Positions 21,285 to 29,503 of a stretch of DNA of 64,000 nt are shown piece after piece. The stretch comes from Prochlorococcus sp. AG-347-J20 (GTDB taxonomy: Bacteria > Cyanobacteriota > Cyanobacteriia > PCC-6307 > Cyanobiaceae). Location: NCBI GenBank assembly GCA_003281485.1, contig QCBW01000006.1, positions 1 to 64,000 of the forward strand. Direction: 5' to 3'. A model generated the notes under the pieces. That model made no database searches. It was given only the letters and a program-made list of their open reading frames with translations, and was not told the DNA's origin. The first letter of the stretch is position 1, and every line of letters starts with the position of its first letter. A program made the translations under genes and the position numbers.

Positions 21285-21518
21285 TTAACCTCTACATAGC
21301 GATTTATTTAAACAAGAATTTTGATTCTCAATATTTATTTGATCATCAATATTTTTCAATTTGTTTTTATTACTTATTACTTTAACTTTTTGCCCGCAAT
21401 CTTCTATGCAAACATCATTAAATAAATTATGTGCATATAGATTGGAAATATTCGTAATTAATAAAAGTGCAATTAATTTATAAATTGGGAAAAAATATGG
21501 CATCATTTTTAATATCAT
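21285..21518 (-). CDS. Small exported protein with four cysteines (77 aa)
   Basis: Not recognised. An N-terminal signal or anchor (to about residue 29, ending L-Y-A-H) precedes V-C-I-E-D-C-G-Q and, near the end, S-C-L-N-K-S-L-C-R-G. The two Cys pairs could form disulfides outside the cytoplasm. A start at codon 5 or 6 (M-M-P-Y-F-F) gives a cleaner signal peptide. Confidence 0.65.
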   Translation of the reverse strand: MILKMMPYFFPIYKLIALLLITNISNLYAHNLFNDVCIEDCGQKVKVISNKNKLKNIDDQINIENQNSCLNKSLCRG

Positions 21519-21549
21519 TTTCCCAGAATTAGTAAATAAATAATATCAG

Positions 21550-21786
21550 TTAATTCCAAGGAGTGTTTATGAGTCCCCAGATATCGAAGAAGAAAAATAA
21601 AACTGCAATAACAACAAGATCCCATGCTCTCTCCCTAAACGCCCAAGGGGCAATAAAAACTTCTCCAAGTCCGTGAAGTGCCGCCCCTATCGGTAGGTGA
21701 TCAAGAACCAGTAAACTGTGAGAAAGGATAAAAAGAAAACTTGCAAAATATCTAAAAAAAACAAATTGCCAATTACTAGAACTCAT
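21550..21786 (-). CDS. Membrane hypothetical protein (78 aa)
   Basis: Not assigned to a family. Two or three hydrophobic helices with H-S-L-L-V-L-D-H-L-P and G-L-G-E-V-F-I-A-P-W-A in between. The ordered look and lack of low-complexity sequence suggest a conserved marine picocyanobacterial membrane protein. Confidence 0.7.
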   Translation of the reverse strand: MSSSNWQFVFFRYFASFLFILSHSLLVLDHLPIGAALHGLGEVFIAPWAFRERAWDLVVIAVLFFFFDIWGLINTPWN

Positions 21787-21923
21787 ACCTTTTAGATTTT
21801 TAAGAAATATACTTCAATGATCAAAATAATGATATAGATCTAGTCAAGAGATATTACTTTTGGTAGCCATAAATACGAATTAAGATAAGAAGCTAAAGTA
21901 AAAATTACTAAAATATAAAATAT

Positions 21924-23357
21924 ATGTTTTCAAGTTATAAGCCTAAAAATAATTTTGATGAATATTTTAAGGATAATGTTAACTCTGCAAGAGAAATATT
22001 GATTCCACTTCTTTCCTCTTTAGATAATATGGGTCTTGAAGAATTAAACAGGAATCATTCTGCCGCAAAAAAATTATTACTAAGACATGGTGCAACTTTT
22101 AGATTAAACGATACTGGTTTAAAAGGTACTGAGAGAATATTACCTTTTGATCCACTTCCTAGAATAATTAGTAAAGATGATTGGGTTACGTTAGAAAAAG
22201 GCCTAAAACAAAGGCTTGAGGCAATTGATTTATTCCTAGACGATATTTATAATTCTCAAAAAATAATTAATGATGGAATAATTCCAAGAGAATTAATAGA
22301 GAGTTCAGAAGGTTGGAGACCTCAGATGATAGGTTTCAAACCTCCATTAAATAAATGGTGTCAAATTTCAGGACTTGATTTAATAAGGGACAGAAATGGA
22401 GATTGGCATGTTTTAGAAGATAATTTAAGGTGCCCTTCTGGGGTTGCTTATTTTTTAGAAAATAGATTAGTTATGAAAAATATTTTTCCTAATCTTTTCT
22501 CTGGAAGAATAGTAAAACCAATTGATGAATATCCATCATATCTTTTAAAAACTCTTCAAGAACTTGCTGTTTGGACAGATACTCCCAAGATAGTACTGCT
22601 AACTCCGGGAATTTTTAATAGTGCCTATTTTGAACATAGTTATTTGGCTCAAGAGATGGGCATCCAACTAGTTCAGGGTCACGATTTAGTTTGTAATGAT
22701 AATTATGTATATTTAAAAACTACCTCCGGATTAAAAAGAGTAGATGTCATTTATAGAAGAATTGATGATGACTTCTTAGATCCTCTTAATTTCAGAAAAG
22801 ATTCATGCCTTGGTGTTAGCGGATTACTTGATGTTTTTAAGGCAGGTCATGTTGCTTTAGCAAATGCACCTGGGACTGGAATAGCCGATGACAAAATGAT
22901 TTATTCTTTTGTTCCAAAAATGATTAAATATTATCTTGATGAAGAAATTATTATTAAAAATGTAGAAACTTATATTTGCCATTACCAAAAGGATCGGGAA
23001 TATGTTCTAGAAAATTTATCAAAACTTGTTGTTAAATCTGTCTCAGAAGCTGGGGGATATGGAATGTTAATTGGGCCTCACTCAACAACCAATGAAATAG
23101 AAGAATTCGCTAATAAAATCAAAACAAATCCAAGAAATTTCATAGCCCAGCCAACATTAGAATTATCTACTGTGCCATCTTTATGTGATGGAGAACTATA
23201 TCCATGTCATGTTGATTTAAGACCTTATATCTTGAGAGGGAAAGATTCATGGGTTAGCCCAGGTGGGCTTACGAGGGTAGCATTAAAAAAAGGATCATTA
23301 GTCGTCAATTCTTCTCAAGGTGGAGGATGCAAAGATACATGGGTTGTAGGTAAATAA
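21924..23357 (+). CDS. Circularly permuted ATP-grasp type 2 protein
   Basis: 477 residues matching the COG2308 ATP-grasp-like family: G-T-E-R-I-L-P-F-D-P-L-P-R-I near residue 65, V-L-E-D-N-L-R-C-P-S-G-V near 165, and V-K-S-V-S-E-A-G-G-Y-G-M-L at about 372. The enzyme would form an amide or peptide bond with ATP, but the substrate is unknown. It is the first of three genes (one-base gap, then 11-base gap) encoding the usual ATP-grasp, alpha-E and transglutaminase trio. Confidence 0.9.
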   Translation: MFSSYKPKNNFDEYFKDNVNSAREILIPLLSSLDNMGLEELNRNHSAAKKLLLRHGATFRLNDTGLKGTERILPFDPLPRIISKDDWVTLEKGLKQRLEAIDLFLDDIYNSQKIINDGIIPRELIESSEGWRPQMIGFKPPLNKWCQISGLDLIRDRNGDWHVLEDNLRCPSGVAYFLENRLVMKNIFPNLFSGRIVKPIDEYPSYLLKTLQELAVWTDTPKIVLLTPGIFNSAYFEHSYLAQEMGIQLVQGHDLVCNDNYVYLKTTSGLKRVDVIYRRIDDDFLDPLNFRKDSCLGVSGLLDVFKAGHVALANAPGTGIADDKMIYSFVPKMIKYYLDEEIIIKNVETYICHYQKDREYVLENLSKLVVKSVSEAGGYGMLIGPHSTTNEIEEFANKIKTNPRNFIAQPTLELSTVPSLCDGELYPCHVDLRPYILRGKDSWVSPGGLTRVALKKGSLVVNSSQGGGCKDTWVVGK

Positions 23358-23358
23358 T

Positions 23359-24300
23359 ATGCTTTTAAGTCGTGTAGCAGAATCTCTTTATTGGATAAAT
23401 CGTTATTTAGAACGTGTAGAGAACATTTCTCGTTTCGTGGAAGTAAGTGAAGCAATGTCATTAGATTGTCCGCCAGGAAGTGCAGAACCTTGGCTCCCTT
23501 TAATTGATGCTTCAAGTGATAGAGAATCTTTTGATAAAAGATTCCCAGATAAACAACCTGATGACGTTATTAATTTTTTAATAAGAGATCGTTTAAATCC
23601 AAACAGCATTATTTCTTGCATTCAAATGGCAAGAGAAAATGCAAGACAAATCAGAGACGTCATGACCACGGAAATGTGGGAACAAATTAATATTTTATAT
23701 TGGAATATGCAAGAAGGAGAGGCAATATGGAATAAACCAAGGCAAGAACAATTAAGTGAAATAAGGAGAGAATGTCAGCTATTTTATGGAATTACAGATG
23801 CGACTCTAAGCAAAGACCTCGCCTGGAGATTTAGCATTCTTGGAAGATTAATTGAGAGAGCGGACAAAACATCAAGAATTTTAGATGTTAAATATTATTT
23901 ACTTCTCCCCAGTTTAGATGAACTTGGAGGAGTTCTTGATGAGCTGCAATGGATTGCTCTTTTGCGTTCTGCTGGAGCCTATCAAATGTTTAGGAAAGCT
24001 GTGCAAAATTCTATTAAGCCTAATTCAGTTGCGAGATTTCTTTTACTTGATCCAATTTTTCCGAGATCAGTAAGATACTGTCTTGATGGAATTAGTAATA
24101 CACTTAAAACAATAGACACCTCTTCATCTGGTGAAAATCCTTCAGAATTAGAATGTATGAGAGGTTTGCTTCAAGCAAAGTGGAGTTATATCAGAATTGA
24201 AGATATAATCAATCATGGTTTACATGAGGCAATCGATTCATTGCAAATGGATTTGAATAAATTAAATGATCTCATTCAAGAAAAATATTTTATTAATTAA
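23359..24300 (+). CDS. Alpha-E domain protein
   Basis: 313 residues, all-helical, beginning M-L-L-S-R-V-A-E-S-L-Y-W-I-N-R-Y-L-E-R, the standard opening of the alpha-E (COG2307) family. It always travels with the ATP-grasp protein encoded one base upstream. It may be a scaffold or substrate carrier; no activity is established. Confidence 0.9.
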   Translation: MLLSRVAESLYWINRYLERVENISRFVEVSEAMSLDCPPGSAEPWLPLIDASSDRESFDKRFPDKQPDDVINFLIRDRLNPNSIISCIQMARENARQIRDVMTTEMWEQINILYWNMQEGEAIWNKPRQEQLSEIRRECQLFYGITDATLSKDLAWRFSILGRLIERADKTSRILDVKYYLLLPSLDELGGVLDELQWIALLRSAGAYQMFRKAVQNSIKPNSVARFLLLDPIFPRSVRYCLDGISNTLKTIDTSSSGENPSELECMRGLLQAKWSYIRIEDIINHGLHEAIDSLQMDLNKLNDLIQEKYFIN

Positions 24301-24311
24301 AAGGTTTAATA

Positions 24312-25169
24312 ATGAGAATTAAATACATCCACAAACTTGAATATAAATATGAAGAACCTGTTCAATTAGGCGAGCATAGATTATGTATAAAGCCAAGGTC
24401 AAATGGGTTTCAAAAGTTAAAGAATTTTGAATTAAAAATAACCCCAGAACCAGAAATTATTTATCCATTACTTGCTGCCAGCGGAGAAGAGATTAATAGA
24501 ATTAGATTCAATGGATTAACAGATAATTTAATTATTAAATCAATTAGCGAAGTTGAAACTATTGAACATCCAAACATTATTGAAGGGGTTAAAAATAGAG
24601 ATTTAACATTACCTTTTTGTAGAAGCATTATTAACAGAGATTTACAGGGAGCATTAGAGGGGTGGATGCCAAATGGACAACATGATCCTTCTGCGGTAGA
24701 ACTTGCCCAAGAAGCTTTAGCAGGAAGCATTAATAACGCATTATCATTCACATACCAACTAATAGAGATCATTCAAGATCGAGTTAAATATACCAAAAGA
24801 CATATAGGTCCGGCATGGCCGGCTAGCAGAACGCTTAGAGAGCGTATAGGTTCGTGCAGAGATTTAGCCATGCTAATGGTTGAAGCTTGTAGGTCTATTG
24901 GTATCCCTAGTAGGTTTGTAAGTGGTTATCATTTTGAAGACCCCTTGCCTTCTGATTTGGATTTACATGCTTGGGCTGAGTTATATATTCCAGGTGCGGG
25001 TTGGAGAGGTTTTGATCCAAGCGGAAAAGGATTAATAGACGATAGATATTTGACGTTGGTGTCCTCTTCCAAATCTAATTTAACTTCTGTAATTACGGGA
25101 AACTTTATAGGAAAAAATAATCTAGAAAATTCTTTATCCTGGGATATCAAACCTCTTGAAATTAAATAA
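24312..25169 (+). CDS. Transglutaminase-like cysteine protease family protein
   Basis: 285 residues. An N-terminal beta domain (residues 1-85) precedes a transglutaminase core with catalytic Cys182 (I-G-S-C-R-D-L-A), His219 (D-L-H-A-W-A-E) and Asp235 (F-D-P-S). Such proteins cleave or form peptide bonds. Third gene of the ATP-grasp / alpha-E operon; together they may make and process a peptide. Confidence 0.9.
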   Translation: MRIKYIHKLEYKYEEPVQLGEHRLCIKPRSNGFQKLKNFELKITPEPEIIYPLLAASGEEINRIRFNGLTDNLIIKSISEVETIEHPNIIEGVKNRDLTLPFCRSIINRDLQGALEGWMPNGQHDPSAVELAQEALAGSINNALSFTYQLIEIIQDRVKYTKRHIGPAWPASRTLRERIGSCRDLAMLMVEACRSIGIPSRFVSGYHFEDPLPSDLDLHAWAELYIPGAGWRGFDPSGKGLIDDRYLTLVSSSKSNLTSVITGNFIGKNNLENSLSWDIKPLEIK

Positions 25170-25195
25170 ACACTAAATTTTTAATCTTTTAAATT

Positions 25196-25209
25196 AAAAA
25201 AAAAAAAAA
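25196..25209. repeat. 14-base A tract
   Basis: A homopolymer of 14 A just after an AT-only hairpin (arms 25178-25185 and 25193-25200), in the gap between the transglutaminase gene and the next gene. Likely prone to slippage and to sequencing error. Confidence 0.7.
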
Positions 25210-25293
25210 TAATAATATGTTTCTCTTTTAGTGTTAATTGATACGTTCTAGGATATATATATCTGTTTTCATTTGTTTAATCTTTAAAGAAAA

Positions 25294-25815
25294 TTGAATT
25301 CAAGTTTAGAAATTCCAGTAATCAAACCAAACAAATCAAAAATGTTTGAATTGATAAGTTATGAAAAATTTCGCGATACCAAAGATGTCAGGTTCTTTGA
25401 TATTAGTATTAATGAATCGAATTATAGAGATCTAGTTATTCACAGTGGTCCTGCGGTTAGTCCGCCTGATGATGAAGATTTTAACAACTGGCAATTTTAT
25501 ATACATCACAATCAAGAAGATAATCTATTAGCTATCTCTGGGGGCAGAACATTTTTTCTGGTTAATTTTGGGTGGGATTATCCTTTTTATAAAGTTAGAT
25601 TAGAGTCTTGCGGCTATATTCTAAGAATACCTAGAGGAACTTTTCATAGATCAGTATCTGACAAAAATGGTTCCATAGTTTTAAATCAAGCCATTAGAGA
25701 TAAATGCGGTACAGTTGAATCTGAATTCAAGGTTACCAATAGCAAAGACAACAAAAAACTTCTTGATTGTATAACTAATTTAGAGCCTAGATTTAAAATT
25801 TATAGTGTTAAATAA
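25294..25815 (+). CDS. Cupin-like hypothetical protein
   Basis: 173 residues. The segment W-Q-F-Y-I-H-H-N-Q-E-D-N through R-I-P-R-G-T-F-H-R-S has the spacing of a double-stranded beta-helix (cupin), with His candidates at the first and second motifs. Metal binding is inferred. The frame opens at a TTG; an in-frame ATG at 25342 (M-F-E-L-I-S-Y) is a possible alternative start. It follows the ATP-grasp operon after 124 bases. Confidence 0.75.
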   Translation: MNSSLEIPVIKPNKSKMFELISYEKFRDTKDVRFFDISINESNYRDLVIHSGPAVSPPDDEDFNNWQFYIHHNQEDNLLAISGGRTFFLVNFGWDYPFYKVRLESCGYILRIPRGTFHRSVSDKNGSIVLNQAIRDKCGTVESEFKVTNSKDNKKLLDCITNLEPRFKIYSVK

Positions 25816-25880
25816 TCTTAAAAAGGAGTTCCAAATTTATACATCAATTTAAATAATTATCTAATTGTTATAAAATAAAA

Positions 25881-26417
25881 ATGGTCAAATTATTTAATAT
25901 GAAATTCTTTAGTTTTATAAAATATTTTTTATGTATAACTTTTTCTTTCTTAGTTTTATCCTCGCCAGTTTTTGCTGGAGCGAATGTTGCGGTAAAAGGA
26001 GAAGGTGATGAAGTTCCAAGTTATGTAAGGTCAAACATTACAGGATTTGATTTCCATGGAGAGGATCTTCATTTGTCTTCAATAGCTGGAGCAGTTGCGA
26101 GAGATGCAGATTTTAGTGATGTTGATTTACATGGAACTACATTAACCCTATCTGATTTAAAAGGTTCTAATTTAAATGGAATCGATCTGACCGATACTCT
26201 GTCTGATCGAGTTAATTTCCAAAAAACAGATCTAAGAAATGCTGTTTTAATAAATATGATCGCATCAGGCAGTAGTTTTGCTGGAGCTCAAATAGAAGGG
26301 GCAGATTTTTCTTTTGCTATTCTTGACAGCGAAGATCAAAGAAATCTTTGTGAAATTGCTGATGGTATCAATCCAACAACAGGGGTTTCAACAAGAGAAA
26401 GCCTTGAGTGTAGCTAG
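25881..26417 (+). CDS. Exported pentapeptide-repeat protein
   Basis: 178 residues. A signal peptide covers residues 1-36 (ending V-F-A-G). A right-handed pentapeptide-repeat helix (A-x-(L/F)-x-x) follows from about 60 to 150: [25 protein letters not shown]. Many cyanobacterial members are in the thylakoid lumen. Two cysteines in the C-terminal cap may form a disulfide. Function unknown. An ATG at codon 7 is an alternative start. Confidence 0.88.
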   Translation: MVKLFNMKFFSFIKYFLCITFSFLVLSSPVFAGANVAVKGEGDEVPSYVRSNITGFDFHGEDLHLSSIAGAVARDADFSDVDLHGTTLTLSDLKGSNLNGIDLTDTLSDRVNFQKTDLRNAVLINMIASGSSFAGAQIEGADFSFAILDSEDQRNLCEIADGINPTTGVSTRESLECS

Positions 26418-26426
26418 CGATAAGAA

Positions 26427-26780
26427 TTATAAATAAACTTTCTTTCCTTTATTTAATTTGTAAATCCTTTGTTTATCGTCTTGAAATATCATTTCACCAT
26501 TTAACTTAGATTTCTTAAATTTTGAAAGTCTTGCTCTATGTATATTGGATTTTCTGTTTATATTATCTTCATTATCGTAAATTCCAATGTAAATATTTAT
26601 ATTAGGATTTGAAAAGGTTTTTTCTTCCTCTCTTAAAAAAATTCTTTCTATATTTGATTGGGTGCTCTGCAGTTTATTTTTAAATTTGTCTAATTTTAAG
26701 TTCTTTCGTTTTTTAGAATTAATTTTCTTATAGAACAAAAAGATAATTCCAAAAATTAAAATAACTAAAAATTTATTCAT
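26427..26780 (-). CDS. Membrane-anchored hypothetical protein (117 aa)
   Basis: Not recognised. One N-terminal helix (residues 3-19) with a very basic, Lys- and Asn-rich remainder. It follows the 63-residue membrane gene by three bases and is probably in the same transcript, with the PfkB gene upstream. Confidence 0.6.
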   Translation of the reverse strand: MNKFLVILIFGIIFLFYKKINSKKRKNLKLDKFKNKLQSTQSNIERIFLREEEKTFSNPNINIYIGIYDNEDNINRKSNIHRARLSKFKKSKLNGEMIFQDDKQRIYKLNKGKKVYL

Positions 26781-26783
26781 TAC

Positions 26784-26975
26784 CTATTTGATTTTTATTT
26801 TTATATCAACTCCTAAATTACTTTTAGTAGTTAATATTTCTTTTTTTAAGATTCCATAAGTAAAAATTCTAGATAAAGTTTTCAAAGATTTAAAAACTAA
26901 AAGAACAGCAAATAAAAAGAGAATAATAAGGTTTTCTACAAGGATATTTTTATTTTTATTTTCTAATTTACCCAT
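26784..26975 (-). CDS. Membrane hypothetical protein (63 aa)
   Basis: Not recognised. One hydrophobic helix at about residues 12-28, and a second, weaker one. Ends K-I-K-I-K. It is 17 bases from the PfkB gene stop upstream on the same strand. Confidence 0.55.
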   Translation of the reverse strand: MGKLENKNKNILVENLIILFLFAVLLVFKSLKTLSRIFTYGILKKEILTTKSNLGVDIKIKIK

Positions 26976-26992
26976 GAAAGTCTTAAATCAAA

Positions 26993-27862
26993 TTATTTTT
27001 CAACACTATTTGCATATGGGCCGAAAAATTCACTAGCGTCTCTTCCTTTTACTTTAGCAAGATTTAAGCTTTTATCTATATCCCACTTAGATGCCATTCC
27101 ATAAAGAATACCAGCAGCAAAAGAATCTCCGCATCCATAAGAATCAACCTTTAATTTTTTGTTTTCAAGAGCCTTATATCTTCCCCCTGGATATATTATG
27201 CCTCCCTTCTCTCCTTCTGTTTTAATAGTATATTTTGGTTTTACTGATAATTCAGATAAAGAAAAAACTTCGCCAGGATCGAGATTACTGCCTATTAATC
27301 CATCTAAAAGGACATTTGAATTATTGATTGTATTAAGTCCCACCCTTGGAGTTGTACAAAGTATTGAAGCTGATCTAGCCATTTTAAAAATCGTTGAATC
27401 AGATGCAGTTATAAAAATTCCATCCATTTTTTTTAAAATGCTCCAGTCTAAGTTGTCTTTAGAATTTGGAGCTAACCTTTCTCCAATAACTGTTATTGCT
27501 CTCTCCCCTTTAGAGTCAATCATACTAAAACCTCTTCTAGTAGGTTTATCACGCCACGCCACATGTAACTTTATTCCCATATTTGAAAGAATTTTGAAAC
27601 ATCTTTCTCCATAGTCTTCATTACCTAAAGAAGTAAAAAAATGAATTTGGTTTTCTGTTAATTCAGAAAGTGTTTTGGCGATAATAGATCCTCCACCAGC
27701 TGGAAATTCAAGGGATTTTTCAGAATGAGAAATAACTCCAGGTGTTGGTAATTGATCGACCCTTAAAAAATTTATCCACTCTACGTGACCAACTACAGCA
27801 AAATCTAAATTTCCTTTTTTAAATTTATAGTCTCCTAATTTATTATTCTTTTCAACAACCAT
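26993..27862 (-). CDS. PfkB-family carbohydrate kinase
   Basis: 289 residues of the ribokinase/PfkB fold. Near the N-terminus, L-E-F-P-A-G-G-G-S-I-I-A is the substrate region, and near the C-terminus Y-G-C-G-D-S-F-A-A-G carries the catalytic aspartate and anion hole. The sugar or nucleoside substrate cannot be told from sequence alone. Cytoplasmic. It heads a minus-strand run with two small membrane genes. Confidence 0.88.
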   Translation of the reverse strand: MVVEKNNKLGDYKFKKGNLDFAVVGHVEWINFLRVDQLPTPGVISHSEKSLEFPAGGGSIIAKTLSELTENQIHFFTSLGNEDYGERCFKILSNMGIKLHVAWRDKPTRRGFSMIDSKGERAITVIGERLAPNSKDNLDWSILKKMDGIFITASDSTIFKMARSASILCTTPRVGLNTINNSNVLLDGLIGSNLDPGEVFSLSELSVKPKYTIKTEGEKGGIIYPGGRYKALENKKLKVDSYGCGDSFAAGILYGMASKWDIDKSLNLAKVKGRDASEFFGPYANSVEK

Positions 27863-27903
27863 AAGCTTTTAAATACTATTATTAAAAAAAATATTTTTAA
27901 AAA

Positions 27904-28275
27904 GTGAATTCATTTAACATTTTAAAAGATAATAAACAGATACTATCTTATCTTTACCTTTTTCTAGCTATTTTGGGTGCAGTCCTTCCAATGATGGCAA
28001 ATTTCGAATTTGCAAGGGAATATGGAAATAGTTTTGATATCAATAACTTCATTTCTTTAGCGAATGCCAACCCTGCTGCCCAGTCAATTTCTAGAGACTT
28101 ACTAGTAGGTGCAAGTGCTGTTTTTATATGGATAGTAAATGAATCAATAAAATTGAAGATGAAGAACATGTGGGTTGTTTACATTGGGACTTTTCTTATT
28201 GCATTTGCATTCTCTGCACCTTTTTTCTTATTTCTAAGAGAAAGAAGAATTATTGAATTAGAAAAGATCAATTAA
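27904..28275 (+). CDS. DUF2834 family membrane protein
   Basis: 123 residues, three membrane helices (about 14-32, 64-80 and 90-110). L-G-A-V-L-P-M-M, N-P-A-A-Q-S-I-S-R-D-L-L and the helix F-I-W-I-V-N-E fit the DUF2834 pattern. Function unknown. Its last four bases overlap the convergent MFS gene. Confidence 0.78.
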   Translation: MNSFNILKDNKQILSYLYLFLAILGAVLPMMANFEFAREYGNSFDINNFISLANANPAAQSISRDLLVGASAVFIWIVNESIKLKMKNMWVVYIGTFLIAFAFSAPFFLFLRERRIIELEKIN

Positions 28276-29501
28276 AATAATCTCCTAAATAGAATTGCAA
28301 ATACAACAAAGCAAAAACATGAGATAGAAAGCCAGATTATTGAAGCGTAACCAAATAGGTCTAATACTCGTCCCGAAATAAATGGTCCAAAAAAATAACC
28401 CATAGCGAAACACTGTGATAATAGAGCAAGCGCAAAACCTTTTTTGTTTGAAGGAGCTATTCTAAAAACAACATCCGTTGAAGTTGGAAGAAATGAAGCA
28501 GTCCCTAAACCAACTAATATCAATGAAAAAGAAATCAAATAAAAACTTAGTATATTTAAATAACTAGAAACAAATAATAAAAATGAAGCAAAAGTGAAGT
28601 TTATCAAACTAAATTTCAATCCAAATAATCTTCCTTTCTTTGATATCCAAGAACCGACAGGCCATTGTAAAAACAACAACAAAATTAACTGAATAGAAAT
28701 TATAAGACTAGTAATTTCTTTACTTATTGCATTTCGAAATACACCACCTTTAACAAGATCCAAAGGCAAGGTTACTTGAATCAAAGCTAACGAGGTAGTT
28801 ATTAATAAAATTGCTAAAATAATGATTGCGGAATTTTTATTCCATTTCAATTGTCCCTTTTTAATTGGATTTACTAATTTACTTTGGAAATTGTCTAGGT
28901 TTCTTGCGATAGAGGAATTATTTCTCGAAATTAAAAAAGTAATAACGAACATACAAAATATATCATTTACAAAAATTGATCTGGAGTACAAAAAATTAGT
29001 CATAAAACCTCCAAAGAATACCCCTAAAAATATCCCCAACGCTTCCGAACTCCTTACAAGAGCGTAAGCTTTTCTTGAGTCTATGGGATAACAAAAATAA
29101 GGAACTCCAAACTCAGCAGCCGGCCAATAAATACCTGCAGCAGCACCAACAAATGATTGTCCAATTATGTATAAAAAGGTTTCTTTTGAAAAAATGAGGA
29201 ATAAGCTTGCAGCAATACTTAGTATTGATGAAGCAATTAATGGAAATTGTATTTTTCCTTTTTGATTTAGATAAATACCTGTAAAAAATCTCGTTGCAGT
29301 GCCTATTATTGCTGATATAGTAAATCCCAAACCAATATCCGTTGCGGATAATCCAATATTATTAAAAATGAGTGATGTTAAATAAATAACACCTCCTGCT
29401 CCAAATGCAGCATAAAATCTTATTTTGGTTATTAGCCGCAAAGGATATGGAAATTGCATCCACCAATTTTTGCTAATTTGAAAACTATTTTGACTAATCA
29501 C
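28272..29501 (-). CDS. Major facilitator superfamily transporter
   Basis: 409 residues with about 12 membrane helices. G-S-W-I-S-K-K-G-R-L-F-G is a loop of the G-x-x-x-D/K-R-x-G-R/K-R type found in MFS proteins. The substrate is unknown. The frame starts at a GTG (29501); an ATG at codon 15 (M-Q-F-P-Y-P-L) is a plausible alternative and would give more promoter room. The plus-strand neighbour starts two bases away. Confidence 0.88.
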   Translation of the reverse strand: MISQNSFQISKNWWMQFPYPLRLITKIRFYAAFGAGGVIYLTSLIFNNIGLSATDIGLGFTISAIIGTATRFFTGIYLNQKGKIQFPLIASSILSIAASLFLIFSKETFLYIIGQSFVGAAAGIYWPAAEFGVPYFCYPIDSRKAYALVRSSEALGIFLGVFFGGFMTNFLYSRSIFVNDIFCMFVITFLISRNNSSIARNLDNFQSKLVNPIKKGQLKWNKNSAIIILAILLITTSLALIQVTLPLDLVKGGVFRNAISKEITSLIISIQLILLLFLQWPVGSWISKKGRLFGLKFSLINFTFASFLLFVSSYLNILSFYLISFSLILVGLGTASFLPTSTDVVFRIAPSNKKGFALALLSQCFAMGYFFGPFISGRVLDLFGYASIIWLSISCFCFVVFAILFRRLF

Positions 29502-29503
29502 AA

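Noticed and set aside
25178..25200. AT-only hairpin after the transglutaminase gene as a terminator
   Set aside because: Plus-strand reading is followed by A, not T, and the stem has no G or C.
27159..27614. 151-residue plus-strand frame inside the PfkB gene
   Set aside because: Antisense shadow of a clearly functional kinase; no family resemblance.
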